Shown here in pieces: positions 43,126 to 52,556 of a stretch of 64,000 nt of DNA. Origin of the DNA: Intestinibacter bartlettii (GTDB taxonomy: Bacteria > Bacillota > Clostridia > Peptostreptococcales > Peptostreptococcaceae); NCBI RefSeq assembly GCF_000154445.1, contig NZ_DS499554.1. One strand, written 5' to 3'. Both the position numbers and the translations under genes were made by a program. The notes under the pieces were generated by a model, which was not told the origin of the DNA, made no database searches, and worked only from the letters and a program-made list of their open reading frames with translations. The stretch's first letter is position 1; every line of letters starts with the position of its first letter.

Positions 43126-44184
43126 ATGAAAAAATTATCAAAATTAATTGCTATATCTTTATGTATATTAATGATGACAGTATTATTTACAGGGTGTAGC
43201 AAAAAAGAACAAGAACAAATAAACTTTTTTAACTATGGTGAAAACATTGATGATGAAACAATAAAAGAATTTGAAAAAACATATAACATAAAAGTAAATA
43301 TGGAGACTTTTGATGATATGGAGGCTATGTATCAAAAAATAAATAGTGGTGCTGGAAAATACGATGTCGTTTTAGTATCAGATGCATTAATGCCAAGAAT
43401 GATTGAAAAAGGACTTGTACAAAAATTAAATAAAGACAATATACCAAATATATCTCAAATGGATAAACAATATCTAGATTTAGATATAGACCCAGGAAAT
43501 CAATACTCAGTTCCGTACATGTTTGGAACAGTAGGTCTTATATATAATAAAGATGTAGTGAAAGAAAAAGTAGATAGTTGGGACATATTATGGGATGAAA
43601 AATATAAAGACCAAATATTTATGTTCGATACATACAGAGATACAATAGGAGTAGCATTAAAGAAATTAGGATATTCTTTAAACTCAACTAATAAAGATGA
43701 AATTAATGAAGCTAAAGAATTATTATTAAAACAAAGAAAATTAGTAAATCCAATATACGGGGTAGATAATGGAACTACAATGATACCTGCTGGCGAAACT
43801 AATATAAATATGATTTGGTCAGGTGAAGGTCTAAATCTTCAAGCTGAATATCCAAACTTAGTTTATGTTGTTCCAAAAGAGGGAGCAAACTTCTGGATTG
43901 ATAGTTTATGTATAACTTCAAATGCTAAAAATGTAGATGGTGCTGAGAAATTTATAAATTTTGTAAGTGATAAAAAAAGTGCACTTAGAATAGCAGATGA
44001 AATAGGATATACAACACCAAATAAAGAAGCTAGATTAGAGCAACCAAAAGAAGTTCAAGACAATCCAAATGCATATATGACAAAAGAAATTATGAATAGA
44101 TGCGAAATATACAAAGATTTCGATTTAAAAACTAAACAAATGTATGATGATGCATGGACTGCTATAAAAGTAGATTCAGAATAA
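43126..44184 (+). CDS. PotD-like polyamine-binding lipoprotein
   Basis: Extracellular solute-binding protein, 352 residues, of the spermidine/putrescine type: INFFNYGENIDDETIKEFEK near the start, SVPYMFGTVGLIYNKDVV and IWSGEGLNLQAEYPN later. A lipoprotein signal peptide ends in LFTGC, making Cys24 the lipid-bearing residue. The ATP-binding and permease genes potA, potB and potC, usually adjacent, are absent here; the flanking genes are unrelated. Ligand preference cannot be read from the sequence. Ribosome site AAAGGAG. Confidence 0.88.
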   Translation: MKKLSKLIAISLCILMMTVLFTGCSKKEQEQINFFNYGENIDDETIKEFEKTYNIKVNMETFDDMEAMYQKINSGAGKYDVVLVSDALMPRMIEKGLVQKLNKDNIPNISQMDKQYLDLDIDPGNQYSVPYMFGTVGLIYNKDVVKEKVDSWDILWDEKYKDQIFMFDTYRDTIGVALKKLGYSLNSTNKDEINEAKELLLKQRKLVNPIYGVDNGTTMIPAGETNINMIWSGEGLNLQAEYPNLVYVVPKEGANFWIDSLCITSNAKNVDGAEKFINFVSDKKSALRIADEIGYTTPNKEARLEQPKEVQDNPNAYMTKEIMNRCEIYKDFDLKTKQMYDDAWTAIKVDSE

Positions 44185-44217
44185 AAAAGTTCTACATGAA
44201 ACAATAGGCAAAAATAT

Positions 44218-44261
44218 AAAACAGTATTGATTATCTAAGCAGATTTTCAATACTGTTTTTT
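44218..44261. terminator. Two-way terminator after the PotD-like gene
   Basis: AAACAGTATTGA pairs with TCAATACTGTTT around a 17-base loop, with A/T runs outside, between two converging genes. Confidence 0.85.
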
Positions 44262-44263
44262 AA

Positions 44264-45511
44264 TTAAATAACTTCTTCTTCAGTTATTTCTTGTAGATAT
44301 TCATCCATAGATTCACTAACTATTTTAGCTGAATTTACAGCTTGAATTACTGTACTAGCCCCAAGAACAACGTCCCCACATGCAAATACACCTTCTTTAG
44401 TAGTGTGACCTTTTTCGTCAGTTTCGATATGACCACGTTTAGTTGTATCAACACCTTTATTGTTTACAACAATAGTATTTTTAGGTGCTTGACTAACCGC
44501 AATTAATATAGAATCACATTCAAATAAGTATTCACTATCTGGAATCATACCAACTGTACTTTTTACGTCGACTTCCTTTTTCTCGGTACGAGCAAGTATT
44601 ATACCATCATCTACTATTTCAACTGGAGCCTCAAATGTTTTAAATAAAACACCTTCTTCTATAGCTTCAGAAATTTCATGTTTAGTTGCTGTCATATCTT
44701 CAAAATCACGTCTATAAGCAACATAAACTTCTTCGGCACCGTTTCTTTTTGCAGTTCTAGCAGCATCCATAGCGACATTTCCTGCTCCAATAACGACAAC
44801 TTTTTTTCCTAAAGAGTAGTATTTAGGACTTTTTAAATAATCTATTGCATAATGAGAATGTCCAAAAGTTTCGCCTTTTATATCTAATCTTTTGGGATTC
44901 CATACGCCTGTACCTATGAATATAGATTTATATCCATCTTTGAATAATTTATTTAAGGTTATTACCGGACCTACTATTGAATTTATTTTTATTTTTACAC
45001 CAAGATCTAAAAGGCGACTAACTAATAAATCTATTAATTCTCTAGATAATCTAAAATCAGGTATACCATAAGTTAAAACACCACCGATTTTTTCATTTTT
45101 TTCAAATATCGTTACGTCATATCCTTTTTTAGCAAGTTCAAAAGCAACTGTAAGCCCTGCAGGACCAGAACCTATTACAGCAACTTTTATACCATTACTT
45201 TCTGGTTTTATAAATTTAGTGTTTTTTAGATACTCTGTTGAAATTTCTTGTTCGATTGAATGGAAATGAACAGGTTCTTTTTTTATTCCTCTTATACAAT
45301 TCCCCCTACATTGTTTTTCATGTGGACATACTATCGCACAAATTACAGATAGAGGATTGTTATTAAATAAAATTTCTCCTGCCTTTTCAATTTCACCGTT
45401 TTTATAGAGTTGAATTACTTGAGGAATAGGTGTATTTATAGGACAGTTTTTTTGACATCTGGCTTTCTTACAAAGCATACAATTTTCAGCTTCTTGTAAA
45501 TTATTTATCAC
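44264..45511 (-). CDS. NAD(P)-binding oxidoreductase, glutamate synthase small-subunit type
   Basis: A 415-residue flavoprotein of the GltD / dihydropyrimidine dehydrogenase N-terminal type. The first ~100 residues hold cysteine groups for two Fe-S clusters (CMLCKKARCQKNCP and CAIVCPHEKQCRGNC). FAD site: AVIGSGPAGLTVAFELAKKG. NAD(P) site: VVIGAGNVAMDAARTAKRNG. A second FAD contact is FACGDVVLGASTVI. No large subunit (gltA or preA type) is adjacent, so its electron partner is unknown. GTG start after GGAGG. Confidence 0.87.
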   Translation of the reverse strand: MINNLQEAENCMLCKKARCQKNCPINTPIPQVIQLYKNGEIEKAGEILFNNNPLSVICAIVCPHEKQCRGNCIRGIKKEPVHFHSIEQEISTEYLKNTKFIKPESNGIKVAVIGSGPAGLTVAFELAKKGYDVTIFEKNEKIGGVLTYGIPDFRLSRELIDLLVSRLLDLGVKIKINSIVGPVITLNKLFKDGYKSIFIGTGVWNPKRLDIKGETFGHSHYAIDYLKSPKYYSLGKKVVVIGAGNVAMDAARTAKRNGAEEVYVAYRRDFEDMTATKHEISEAIEEGVLFKTFEAPVEIVDDGIILARTEKKEVDVKSTVGMIPDSEYLFECDSILIAVSQAPKNTIVVNNKGVDTTKRGHIETDEKGHTTKEGVFACGDVVLGASTVIQAVNSAKIVSESMDEYLQEITEEEVI

Positions 45512-45657
45512 AGTAAACCTCCTTATTTCCGATTATAATATTAATATTATAGCAGAAATATACTGTGGAATGTATACAAAATGTTTTGATAGACAAATAA
45601 ATAAAAAATAAAAGAATAAGTTGAAAAAAATACTAAATTGTATAATATTTTAAATTA

Positions 45658-45692
45658 AAAGACGTTATAACATTAAATTTATAACGCCTTTT
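45658..45692 (-). terminator. Terminator after selO
   Basis: On the minus strand AAAGGCGTTATAA pairs with TTATAACGTCTTT (one G-T pair), followed by T. The G-T pair forms only in the minus-strand RNA, matching the selO direction. Confidence 0.8.
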
Positions 45693-45705
45693 AAATCAAA
45701 ATATA

Positions 45706-47205
45706 TTAAGTTCCACAATAAGTTTTATAATCACATTGGGATTTTGGAGCTGGTTTTGAATATTCTTTTTGGAAATCAGAATGCTCAAAAGGATTAGCTA
45801 GAGCTTTTAGAAGATTATTCATTACAGAAAAATCACCATTTTCGGCAGCTGCTAAAGCCTCTTCAACTCTATGATTTCGAGGTATAACTGCAGGATTGGA
45901 ATTTTTCATCAAATTAAAAACTTCTTCTTTTGATTTACCTTGAGATTTAATTCTATCTTGATATTTTTTATACCAAACAGAAAATTCATCTGTCACAAAC
46001 ATTCTACTTTTAGGAAAATCTTTAAAAGTTAATGCTAAAAAAGTATTTGTATAATCTTCTTTATATTTTTTCATCATATCTAATAACCCATTTAATAAAG
46101 ATTCATCGTTTGAATCAGGTTCGAATATACCGATTTTTGAACACATTCCTAAAATGAGATTAGATATGGCCAAATCCGTAAATTTAGCTAAACAATCTTG
46201 TGCAATATCAATTGCCTTGTCTTCATCATCACTTATTAGAGGGAGTAGTGTTTCTGCAAATCTACATAGATTCCAACTAACCATAGCTACTTGATTTTGA
46301 TAAGAGTATCTTCCTTCAGTATCTATAGAACTAAAAACTGTTTTTGGATCATAAGTATCCATAAAAGCACAAGGACCATAGTCAATTGTTTCACCACAAA
46401 TACTCATATTGTCTGTATTTAAAACACCATGTATAAAACCAACACATTGCCATTTTGCAACTAATGATGCTTGTAGTTTTATCACTTCTTCTAAAAGAGA
46501 AACGTACTTATTTTGCTCATCAGATATAAAAGGAAAATGTCTTTTTATTGTATAATCGGCAAGTTGTTTTAATTTATCTTTATCAAGAAAATATGATGCA
46601 AACTCAAAAGTTCCAAAGCGGATATGACTAGATGCGACTCTTGTTAATATAGCACCTTGCTTAATTTCATCTCGATATACATCTTCACCAGTTGAAATAA
46701 CAGAGAGACTTCTTGTAGTTGGAATTTTTAATCCATGCATTGCCTCGCTTATTATATATTCTCTCAACATTGGGCCGAGAACAGCACGACCATCGCCACC
46801 TCGAGAAAAAGGAGTTCTACCAGAACCTTTAAGCTGTATATCAAATCTTTGATTAGAAGGTGTAATTTGTTCTCCAATAAGCAAAGCACGACCATCACCT
46901 AGCATTGTAAAATGTCCGAATTGATGACCTGCATAAGCTTGAGATATATATACCCCATCGTCAGCTTTTGTATTTCCAGAAAGAATAGAAATTCCTTTAG
47001 GTGATTTAAGAAATTCTAAACTTAATCCAAGAGATGATGCTAAGTTATTATTTAAAATAACAAGTTTTGGTGATTTTACAGGTTTCAAATTTACATGGCT
47101 GTAAAATTCTTTTGGCAAATTTATATATGAATTGTCAAAATTAAATCCAGTTTGAATATTTTTATCTATCATAAATCCAGCAGAGTAATTACAAAAATCA
47201 CTCAT
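45706..47205 (-). CDS. selO: Protein adenylyltransferase SelO
   Basis: Pseudokinase-fold enzyme that AMPylates proteins (SelO/YdiU), 499 residues. Conserved blocks: AYAGHQFGHFTMLGDGRA, the lysine region QLKGSGRTPFSRGGDGRAVL and the metal/active-site segment GVLNTDNMSICGETIDYGP. The protein ends TYCGT: a TGT cysteine stands where eukaryotic SelO has selenocysteine. Ribosome site AAAGGAGG. It stands alone, with its own terminator. Family knowledge: roles in redox stress. Confidence 0.95.
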   Translation of the reverse strand: MSDFCNYSAGFMIDKNIQTGFNFDNSYINLPKEFYSHVNLKPVKSPKLVILNNNLASSLGLSLEFLKSPKGISILSGNTKADDGVYISQAYAGHQFGHFTMLGDGRALLIGEQITPSNQRFDIQLKGSGRTPFSRGGDGRAVLGPMLREYIISEAMHGLKIPTTRSLSVISTGEDVYRDEIKQGAILTRVASSHIRFGTFEFASYFLDKDKLKQLADYTIKRHFPFISDEQNKYVSLLEEVIKLQASLVAKWQCVGFIHGVLNTDNMSICGETIDYGPCAFMDTYDPKTVFSSIDTEGRYSYQNQVAMVSWNLCRFAETLLPLISDDEDKAIDIAQDCLAKFTDLAISNLILGMCSKIGIFEPDSNDESLLNGLLDMMKKYKEDYTNTFLALTFKDFPKSRMFVTDEFSVWYKKYQDRIKSQGKSKEEVFNLMKNSNPAVIPRNHRVEEALAAAENGDFSVMNNLLKALANPFEHSDFQKEYSKPAPKSQCDYKTYCGT

Positions 47206-47402
47206 AACCTCCTTTCATGATTAAATCCTTTTTAATAATATACCCATAAATCTAAGATAATAAATTTCTTTAAAGATATAAATTTTTATTAAATATAAAA
47301 AGTGTAAGGTGCAAAATATGTTTTAATTAGTTGTTTTATTAATTAAATATATAATTTATTTAAAAAAATATATAAATTAGAGTAAATAATACATATATCG
47401 AA

Positions 47403-47431
47403 TTGTGAGAATTTTTAGATTATGCTATAAT
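47403..47431 (+). promoter_or_regulatory. Promoter of the permease-amidohydrolase operon
   Basis: TTGTGA (47403-47408), 17-bp spacer, TATAAT (47426-47431), 47 bp before the permease gene. Confidence 0.7.
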
Positions 47432-47477
47432 TTGGTAGGGGATTGATAAATAATAATAAAGAAAGGAAAAATAGGGG

Positions 47478-48866
47478 ATGAATAATCAAAAACATGTACA
47501 AGAATTATCATCTGAAAGAACTGAGTTCAAAAGAGAAATCGGTGTTTTCGGAGGAGTAAGTATTATCGGCGGAATCATGATAGGTTCAGGTATATTCTAT
47601 CTTGGTTCTTACGTATTACAAAGAACTAATTATAATTATGGCCTAGCAATTTTAGCTTGGGTTCTAGGAGGAATAATATCTCTATTCGGTGGATTATGTT
47701 ATGCAGAATTAGGAGCAGCTATGCCTAAAGCAGGTGGTAGAATGGTATACCTAACAGAAGCATATCATCCATGTGTAGGATTCTTAGCAGGATTCTCAGA
47801 CTGGTTAATAGGAGGACCAGGTTCAGTAGCAGCTCTGGCTATAGCACTTCCAACTGCTCTTAAATCTTTTGTGGAACTTAATAATACAGGAATAAAAGTA
47901 TTTGCAATCGTATTAATTATAGGATTAACTATTTATAATTGTTATGGTGTAAAATTATCATCAATTCTACAAAATATTTCTATGGTAGCAAAATTAGTAC
48001 CAATCTTATTAATATTAGGTGGAGCATTATTCTGTGGAAAAATTACTCCAGATTTAAGTATGGGAAATGAAATAGCATCTCATGGTACTGCAGGAACTAT
48101 ATCAATGCTTGCATTTGCAATTGTAGCATCATTGTGGGCTTATGAAGGATGGACTAATTTAAATACAGTAACAGAAGAAATTAAAAATCCTAAAAGAGAT
48201 TTACCATTAGCATTAATAATAGGTATAGGTGGAATAACAGTACTTTATGCATTATTTAACTATGCTATATACAGGGTTTTACCTTATGAAACAGTAGTAG
48301 AAATGATAAAATCAGAAAACTACTATTTAGGAACAGAAGTTGCTAAATTAATATTTGGTAATGCAGGTGGTATGTTAGTTACTGCAGCGATGGTAATAGC
48401 TATATTTGGTTCAGTAAATGGACTAGTATTAGCTCAACCTCGTATGTATTATGCAATGTCTAAAGAAGGTCACTTCTTTAAATCATTTGGGAAATTACAT
48501 CCTAAATATAAAGTTCCTACAACTGCATTAATAGTTCAAGCAATAATATCTATAATCTTAGTATTAATGAGAGATTTAGACCAATTAACTAACTTAGTTG
48601 TTTTCCAAACAATGTTATTTAACTTCTTGGTTGTTTTAGCTGTACCAATACTTCGTAAAAAAATGCCTGAAATAGAAAGAACATATAAAGTTTGGTTCTA
48701 TCCAGTAAGTGTAATAATTACAGCGCTTATTTTCTTGGGATTAGTTATAAGTACATTCTTTGATGATCCAGTAAGTGCAGTAACTGGATTTATAGTTCCT
48801 GCTATAGGGGTTGTATTCTATTTATATTTTGATAAAAAGAATAAAAAAGAAGAACGTACAGCATAA
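47478..48866 (+). CDS. APC-family amino acid permease
   Basis: A 462-residue membrane transporter with about twelve helices. The N-terminal unwound-helix motif GGVSIIGGIMIGSGIFYLGS, the following AWVLGGIISLFGGLCYAELG and a WAYEGWTNLNTVTEEIKNPK segment in helix 6 mark the amino acid-polyamine-organocation superfamily. Substrate not predictable. It is followed after 48 bp by an amidohydrolase, so import of an amide or amino acid derivative and its hydrolysis may be linked. Confidence 0.9.
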   Translation: MNNQKHVQELSSERTEFKREIGVFGGVSIIGGIMIGSGIFYLGSYVLQRTNYNYGLAILAWVLGGIISLFGGLCYAELGAAMPKAGGRMVYLTEAYHPCVGFLAGFSDWLIGGPGSVAALAIALPTALKSFVELNNTGIKVFAIVLIIGLTIYNCYGVKLSSILQNISMVAKLVPILLILGGALFCGKITPDLSMGNEIASHGTAGTISMLAFAIVASLWAYEGWTNLNTVTEEIKNPKRDLPLALIIGIGGITVLYALFNYAIYRVLPYETVVEMIKSENYYLGTEVAKLIFGNAGGMLVTAAMVIAIFGSVNGLVLAQPRMYYAMSKEGHFFKSFGKLHPKYKVPTTALIVQAIISIILVLMRDLDQLTNLVVFQTMLFNFLVVLAVPILRKKMPEIERTYKVWFYPVSVIITALIFLGLVISTFFDDPVSAVTGFIVPAIGVVFYLYFDKKNKKEERTA

Positions 48867-48914
48867 TATTATAATTTCGAATTATATTAGATGAAATTAT
48901 GGGGGAAAATTAAA

Positions 48915-50534
48915 ATGAAAATAGCTTTATATAATGCAAAAGTTTATGTAGAAAGAGAAAAATTTGTAGAAGCTGTTTTAGTCGAAGATAGAAAAATCAA
49001 AGCTATTGGAACTAATGAAGAAATTTTAGCGACTACAGATATTGATGAAAAAATAGATTGTGAAGGAAAAACTGTAATACCAGGATTAAACGATTCACAT
49101 ATGCACATATTTAACTTTGGTGAAAGAATGTGCCAAGTTAAAATAGGAGATTGCGAAAGCATCGACGAAATGATAGATAGATGTAAAAAATATGTTGAAG
49201 AAAACCCGGACAGAGTAAAACACGGTTTATATGCTCAAGGATGGAATCAAGATTATTTTACAGATAGCGACAGAATACCAACTAGATTTGATTTAGATAA
49301 AATATCTACTGAAATACCTGTAGTTCTTGAAAGAATTTGTGGTCATATATTAACTACAAATACAAAAACTATAGAACTTTTAGGTATAGATGGAAATTCA
49401 CCACAATATCCAGGTGGCACATTTGAAATAGGTGAAGATGGATATCCAAATGGAATTTTTGCTGAAAATGCTTGTAACTATGCTAAAAATGTAATTCCAA
49501 AAGCAGATATTAAACAAAGAAAGAAAATGTTCATAGAAGCAAGTGAATACGCTGCACAACATGGTATAACTACTGTTCAAAGTAATGACTTAGGAACAAT
49601 AGTATTCGATTATCCAACATATTTCAAATTCTTCAAAGATATATATAATTCAGGAGAAGGAATTATTCGTTACAGACATCAAATATCTTTTGAAACAGTA
49701 GAAGAATTCAAAGATTATATCGAAAATGGAGAATTTAAAAATGGAAAATATGATGAAGATTCTCTAATCCAACTTGGACCACTAAAATTATTCAAAGACG
49801 GAAGTTTAGGTGCAAGAACTGCCCTTGTCAGAGGCGGATATAAAGATGATCCAACAAATAACGGAATTGAATGGATGAGTGAAGAAGTTATGGATGAATT
49901 CTGCAAAGTGGCAAGTGATGCAGGAATCCAAGTTGCAACTCATGTTATAGGTGATGGTGCTATTGAAAAAACTATAGATAGCTATGAAAAAACATTTGGA
50001 GAAGAAGGCAATAAATTAAGACATACATTAGTTCATTGTCAAATAACAGATAAGGCTTTATTAGAAAGAATTGCGAAATTAGGAATAGTTGTAAGTTACC
50101 AACCGATATTCCTTGACTACGATATGCACATAGTTGAAAAAAGATGTGGTAAAGAATTAGCTTCTACTTCTTACGCATTCAAAACTTTAGGAGATTTAGG
50201 TGCAAAAATTGCTTATGGAACAGATTGTCCAGTTGAAGACTGTAATCCATTCCCGAACATATACAGTGCAGTAACTCGTAAAGATTCAAAAGGATTCCCA
50301 GAAGGTGGATTCTATCCAGAAGAATGTGTAGATGTTTATACAGCAATAGATGCATATACTGAAGGTAGTGCATATATGGAATTTATGGAAGGTAAAAAAG
50401 GTAGAATTAAACCTGGTCAACTTGCTGATATAGTAGTTCTTGATAAAGATATATTTACTTGTGACCCTATGGAAATAAGAGATATACTACCTGTTATGAC
50501 TATGATTGATGGTAAGATTGTTTATAAAAAATAA
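48915..50534 (+). CDS. YtcJ-type amidohydrolase
   Basis: A 539-residue metal-dependent hydrolase of the amidohydrolase superfamily, YtcJ group. Metal-binding NDSHMHIFNFG follows the small N-terminal beta domain (ALYNAKVYVE). Later blocks are LKLFKDGSLGARTAL with the metal-bridging lysine, ATHVIGDGAIEKT, HCQITD and YGTDCPVEDCNPF. The ATG at 48915 is preferred over the in-frame ATG at 48891, with GGGGG upstream. It shares an operon with the permease gene. Actual substrate unknown. Confidence 0.88.
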   Translation: MKIALYNAKVYVEREKFVEAVLVEDRKIKAIGTNEEILATTDIDEKIDCEGKTVIPGLNDSHMHIFNFGERMCQVKIGDCESIDEMIDRCKKYVEENPDRVKHGLYAQGWNQDYFTDSDRIPTRFDLDKISTEIPVVLERICGHILTTNTKTIELLGIDGNSPQYPGGTFEIGEDGYPNGIFAENACNYAKNVIPKADIKQRKKMFIEASEYAAQHGITTVQSNDLGTIVFDYPTYFKFFKDIYNSGEGIIRYRHQISFETVEEFKDYIENGEFKNGKYDEDSLIQLGPLKLFKDGSLGARTALVRGGYKDDPTNNGIEWMSEEVMDEFCKVASDAGIQVATHVIGDGAIEKTIDSYEKTFGEEGNKLRHTLVHCQITDKALLERIAKLGIVVSYQPIFLDYDMHIVEKRCGKELASTSYAFKTLGDLGAKIAYGTDCPVEDCNPFPNIYSAVTRKDSKGFPEGGFYPEECVDVYTAIDAYTEGSAYMEFMEGKKGRIKPGQLADIVVLDKDIFTCDPMEIRDILPVMTMIDGKIVYKK

Positions 50535-50549
50535 TATAGATTAAATATA

Positions 50550-50606
50550 AAAAGACAATAAGTGTTACAAACCATATGAAACGGATTGGATAACTTATTG
50601 TCTTCT
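50550..50606. terminator. Two-way terminator between the amidohydrolase gene and queF
   Basis: AAGACAATAAGT pairs with ACTTATTGTCTT around a loop of about 30 bases; A and T runs lie outside. It can serve both converging operons. Confidence 0.7.
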
Positions 50607-50646
50607 TTATTTACAGTAAAAATTTATACTTAATAATTATTTTAAA

Positions 50647-51150
50647 TTATCTATTATCAACTTTTTCTGGATATAAATCATGGTTCATCATTCTATGTTC
50701 AGCCATTTTTTCATATTTAGTTCCAGGTATTCCATAATTGCAGTATGGGTCTATGCTGATTCCGCCTCTTGGAGTAAATTTACCCCATACCTCGATATAT
50801 TTTGGAGCCATTAATTTTATTAAGTCTTTCATTATTATATTCATACAATCTTCGTGGAAATCCCCGTGGTTTCTAAAACTAAATAAATATAATTTTAGTG
50901 ATTTACTTTCAACCATTTTTTCACCTGGAATGTAACTAATATATATAGTTGCGAAATCAGGTTGTCCTGTTATTGGACATAAACTTGTAAATTCAGGGCA
51001 GTTGAATTTAACAAAGTAATCATTGTTTGGATGTTTGTTATCGAATACTTCTAATATATCTGGATCATAGCCAAATTTATATTTAGTTCCTTGATTCCCA
51101 AGTAAACTTAAACCTTCTAATTCTTTATTTTGTCTTCCTGTTTCTAACAT
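50647..51150 (-). CDS. queF: NADPH-dependent 7-cyano-7-deazaguanine reductase QueF
   Basis: Reduces preQ0 to preQ1, the last small-molecule step before tRNA insertion in queuosine synthesis. 167 residues, the short unimodular type. The catalytic cysteine lies in FTSLCPITGQPD and the QueF motif is ESKSLKLYLFSFRNHGDFHE. It is last in the queD-queE-queC-queF operon, 16 bp after queC. ATG with GAAAGGA upstream. Confidence 0.96.
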   Translation of the reverse strand: MLETGRQNKELEGLSLLGNQGTKYKFGYDPDILEVFDNKHPNNDYFVKFNCPEFTSLCPITGQPDFATIYISYIPGEKMVESKSLKLYLFSFRNHGDFHEDCMNIIMKDLIKLMAPKYIEVWGKFTPRGGISIDPYCNYGIPGTKYEKMAEHRMMNHDLYPEKVDNR

Positions 51151-51166
51151 ATCTAAATTCCTTTCA

Positions 51167-51841
51167 CTATTTATTAAGTTCTTCTTTTTGTTTTAAGTAA
51201 GTTTCTAAACCGTGTTGTCTAAGTTTGCATGAAGGGCATTCACCACATCCATCACCAATTATTCCATTGTAACAAGTAAGAGTTTTTTCTCTAACATATT
51301 CAAGTTTTCCGTATTTGTCAGCCAATTCCCAAGTTTGTGCTTTGTCTAGCCACATTAAAGGAGTGTGCATTACAAAATCATAATCCATAGCTAAATTAGC
51401 AGTTACATTTAATGATTTTACAAATACATCTCTGCAATCAGGGTATCCGCTGAAGTCTGTTTCACATACACCTGTAACTATATGTCTAGCATTTTTAGTT
51501 TTAGCAAGTATAGCTGCGAAAGTTAAGAACACCATGTTGCGGCCTTCAACAAAAGTAGAAGGAAGTTCGCCGTCTTTTCCTTCTTCAATTTTTATATCGT
51601 CACGAGTTAACGCATTTGGTGCTAATTGATTAAGTAAATCCATATCTAATATATGATGTTCTACACCAAGCTCTTTAGCTATATTTTTTGCACATTCTAT
51701 TTCTAATTTATGTTTTTGGTTATAGTTAAAAGTTACCGCAATAACTTTATCAAATCTTTCTAATGCCCAAAATAAGCAAGTAGTTGAATCTTGTCCGCCA
51801 CTGAATACAACTACTGCATTGTTGTTACTATTATTATTCAT
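51167..51841 (-). CDS. queC: 7-cyano-7-deazaguanine synthase QueC
   Basis: ATP-dependent enzyme converting 7-carboxy-7-deazaguanine to preQ0. 224 residues with the N-type PP-loop VFSGGQDSTTCLFWAL near the start and a zinc-binding end GIIGDGCGECPSCKLR (three of the four cysteines) before the C-terminus. It lies between queE and queF in the operon; ATG with AAAGGAGAA upstream. Confidence 0.96.
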   Translation of the reverse strand: MNNNSNNNAVVVFSGGQDSTTCLFWALERFDKVIAVTFNYNQKHKLEIECAKNIAKELGVEHHILDMDLLNQLAPNALTRDDIKIEEGKDGELPSTFVEGRNMVFLTFAAILAKTKNARHIVTGVCETDFSGYPDCRDVFVKSLNVTANLAMDYDFVMHTPLMWLDKAQTWELADKYGKLEYVREKTLTCYNGIIGDGCGECPSCKLRQHGLETYLKQKEELNK

Positions 51842-51892
51842 GCTAATTCTCCTTTATTTTTTATTCCCTTTTGATTAACACCGTTATTAATC

Positions 51893-52555
51893 CTAAACAC
51901 CCTTCATATTAGGGTCCCAGATAACTTTATGTAGTTGGACCTGAAGTCTAACTTTGTTTAAATTTTTTTCTTTCATAAATTCAACAATATCCTCTAGTTT
52001 AATAGCACTGAAGACAGGGCTAAAATAAACTAAGCATTTATTCGTTAAATTGAATTTAGTAATTAATTCGTATGCTTCTTGAAGATCTTCATCACTTCCT
52101 AATACAAATTTATAAACATCTTTATTAGTAACATAATTGAGATTATCAAGCTTCATAAGATGAGTCATATTGCTAGAAGCTAGTTTATAATCCAGTATAA
52201 AAATTATATTAGGATACTTTTCTTTAAATGGAAGAATATCAATAGCACCATTTGTTTCTATATGAACCACAAGATTTTTATCATCATTTAATAATGATAA
52301 GACCTCGTTTATATTCTCTTGAAACAAAGGTTCACCACCTGTTAACGTTACGTTTGAAACGCCTGTACTTTTTATGTAATCGTAAATTTCTTGTGCAGAT
52401 AAAACTTCTGTGATTTCACTTTTATCAAAAGAATAAGTAGTATCACACCATGAACATCTCAAATTGCAACCTTGGAATCTTATAAAAGTAGCAAGTTCAC
52501 CAGCAGTAGGACCTTCACCATCTATCGACACAAATTTTTCTATAATATTAAACAT
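51893..52555 (-). CDS. queE: 7-carboxy-7-deazaguanine synthase QueE
   Basis: Radical SAM enzyme of 220 residues that contracts the CPH4 ring to carboxy-deazaguanine. The cluster motif is CNLRCSWCDT (CX3CX2C), preceded by FVSIDGEGPTAGELATFIRF and followed by TLTGGEP. The ATG at 52555 is chosen: it fits the family start (MFNIIEKF) and has GGAGG in the end of queD; the upstream extension of the frame lies inside queD. It follows queD by one base. Confidence 0.95.
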   Translation of the reverse strand: MFNIIEKFVSIDGEGPTAGELATFIRFQGCNLRCSWCDTTYSFDKSEITEVLSAQEIYDYIKSTGVSNVTLTGGEPLFQENINEVLSLLNDDKNLVVHIETNGAIDILPFKEKYPNIIFILDYKLASSNMTHLMKLDNLNYVTNKDVYKFVLGSDEDLQEAYELITKFNLTNKCLVYFSPVFSAIKLEDIVEFMKEKNLNKVRLQVQLHKVIWDPNMKGV

Positions 52556-52556
52556 C

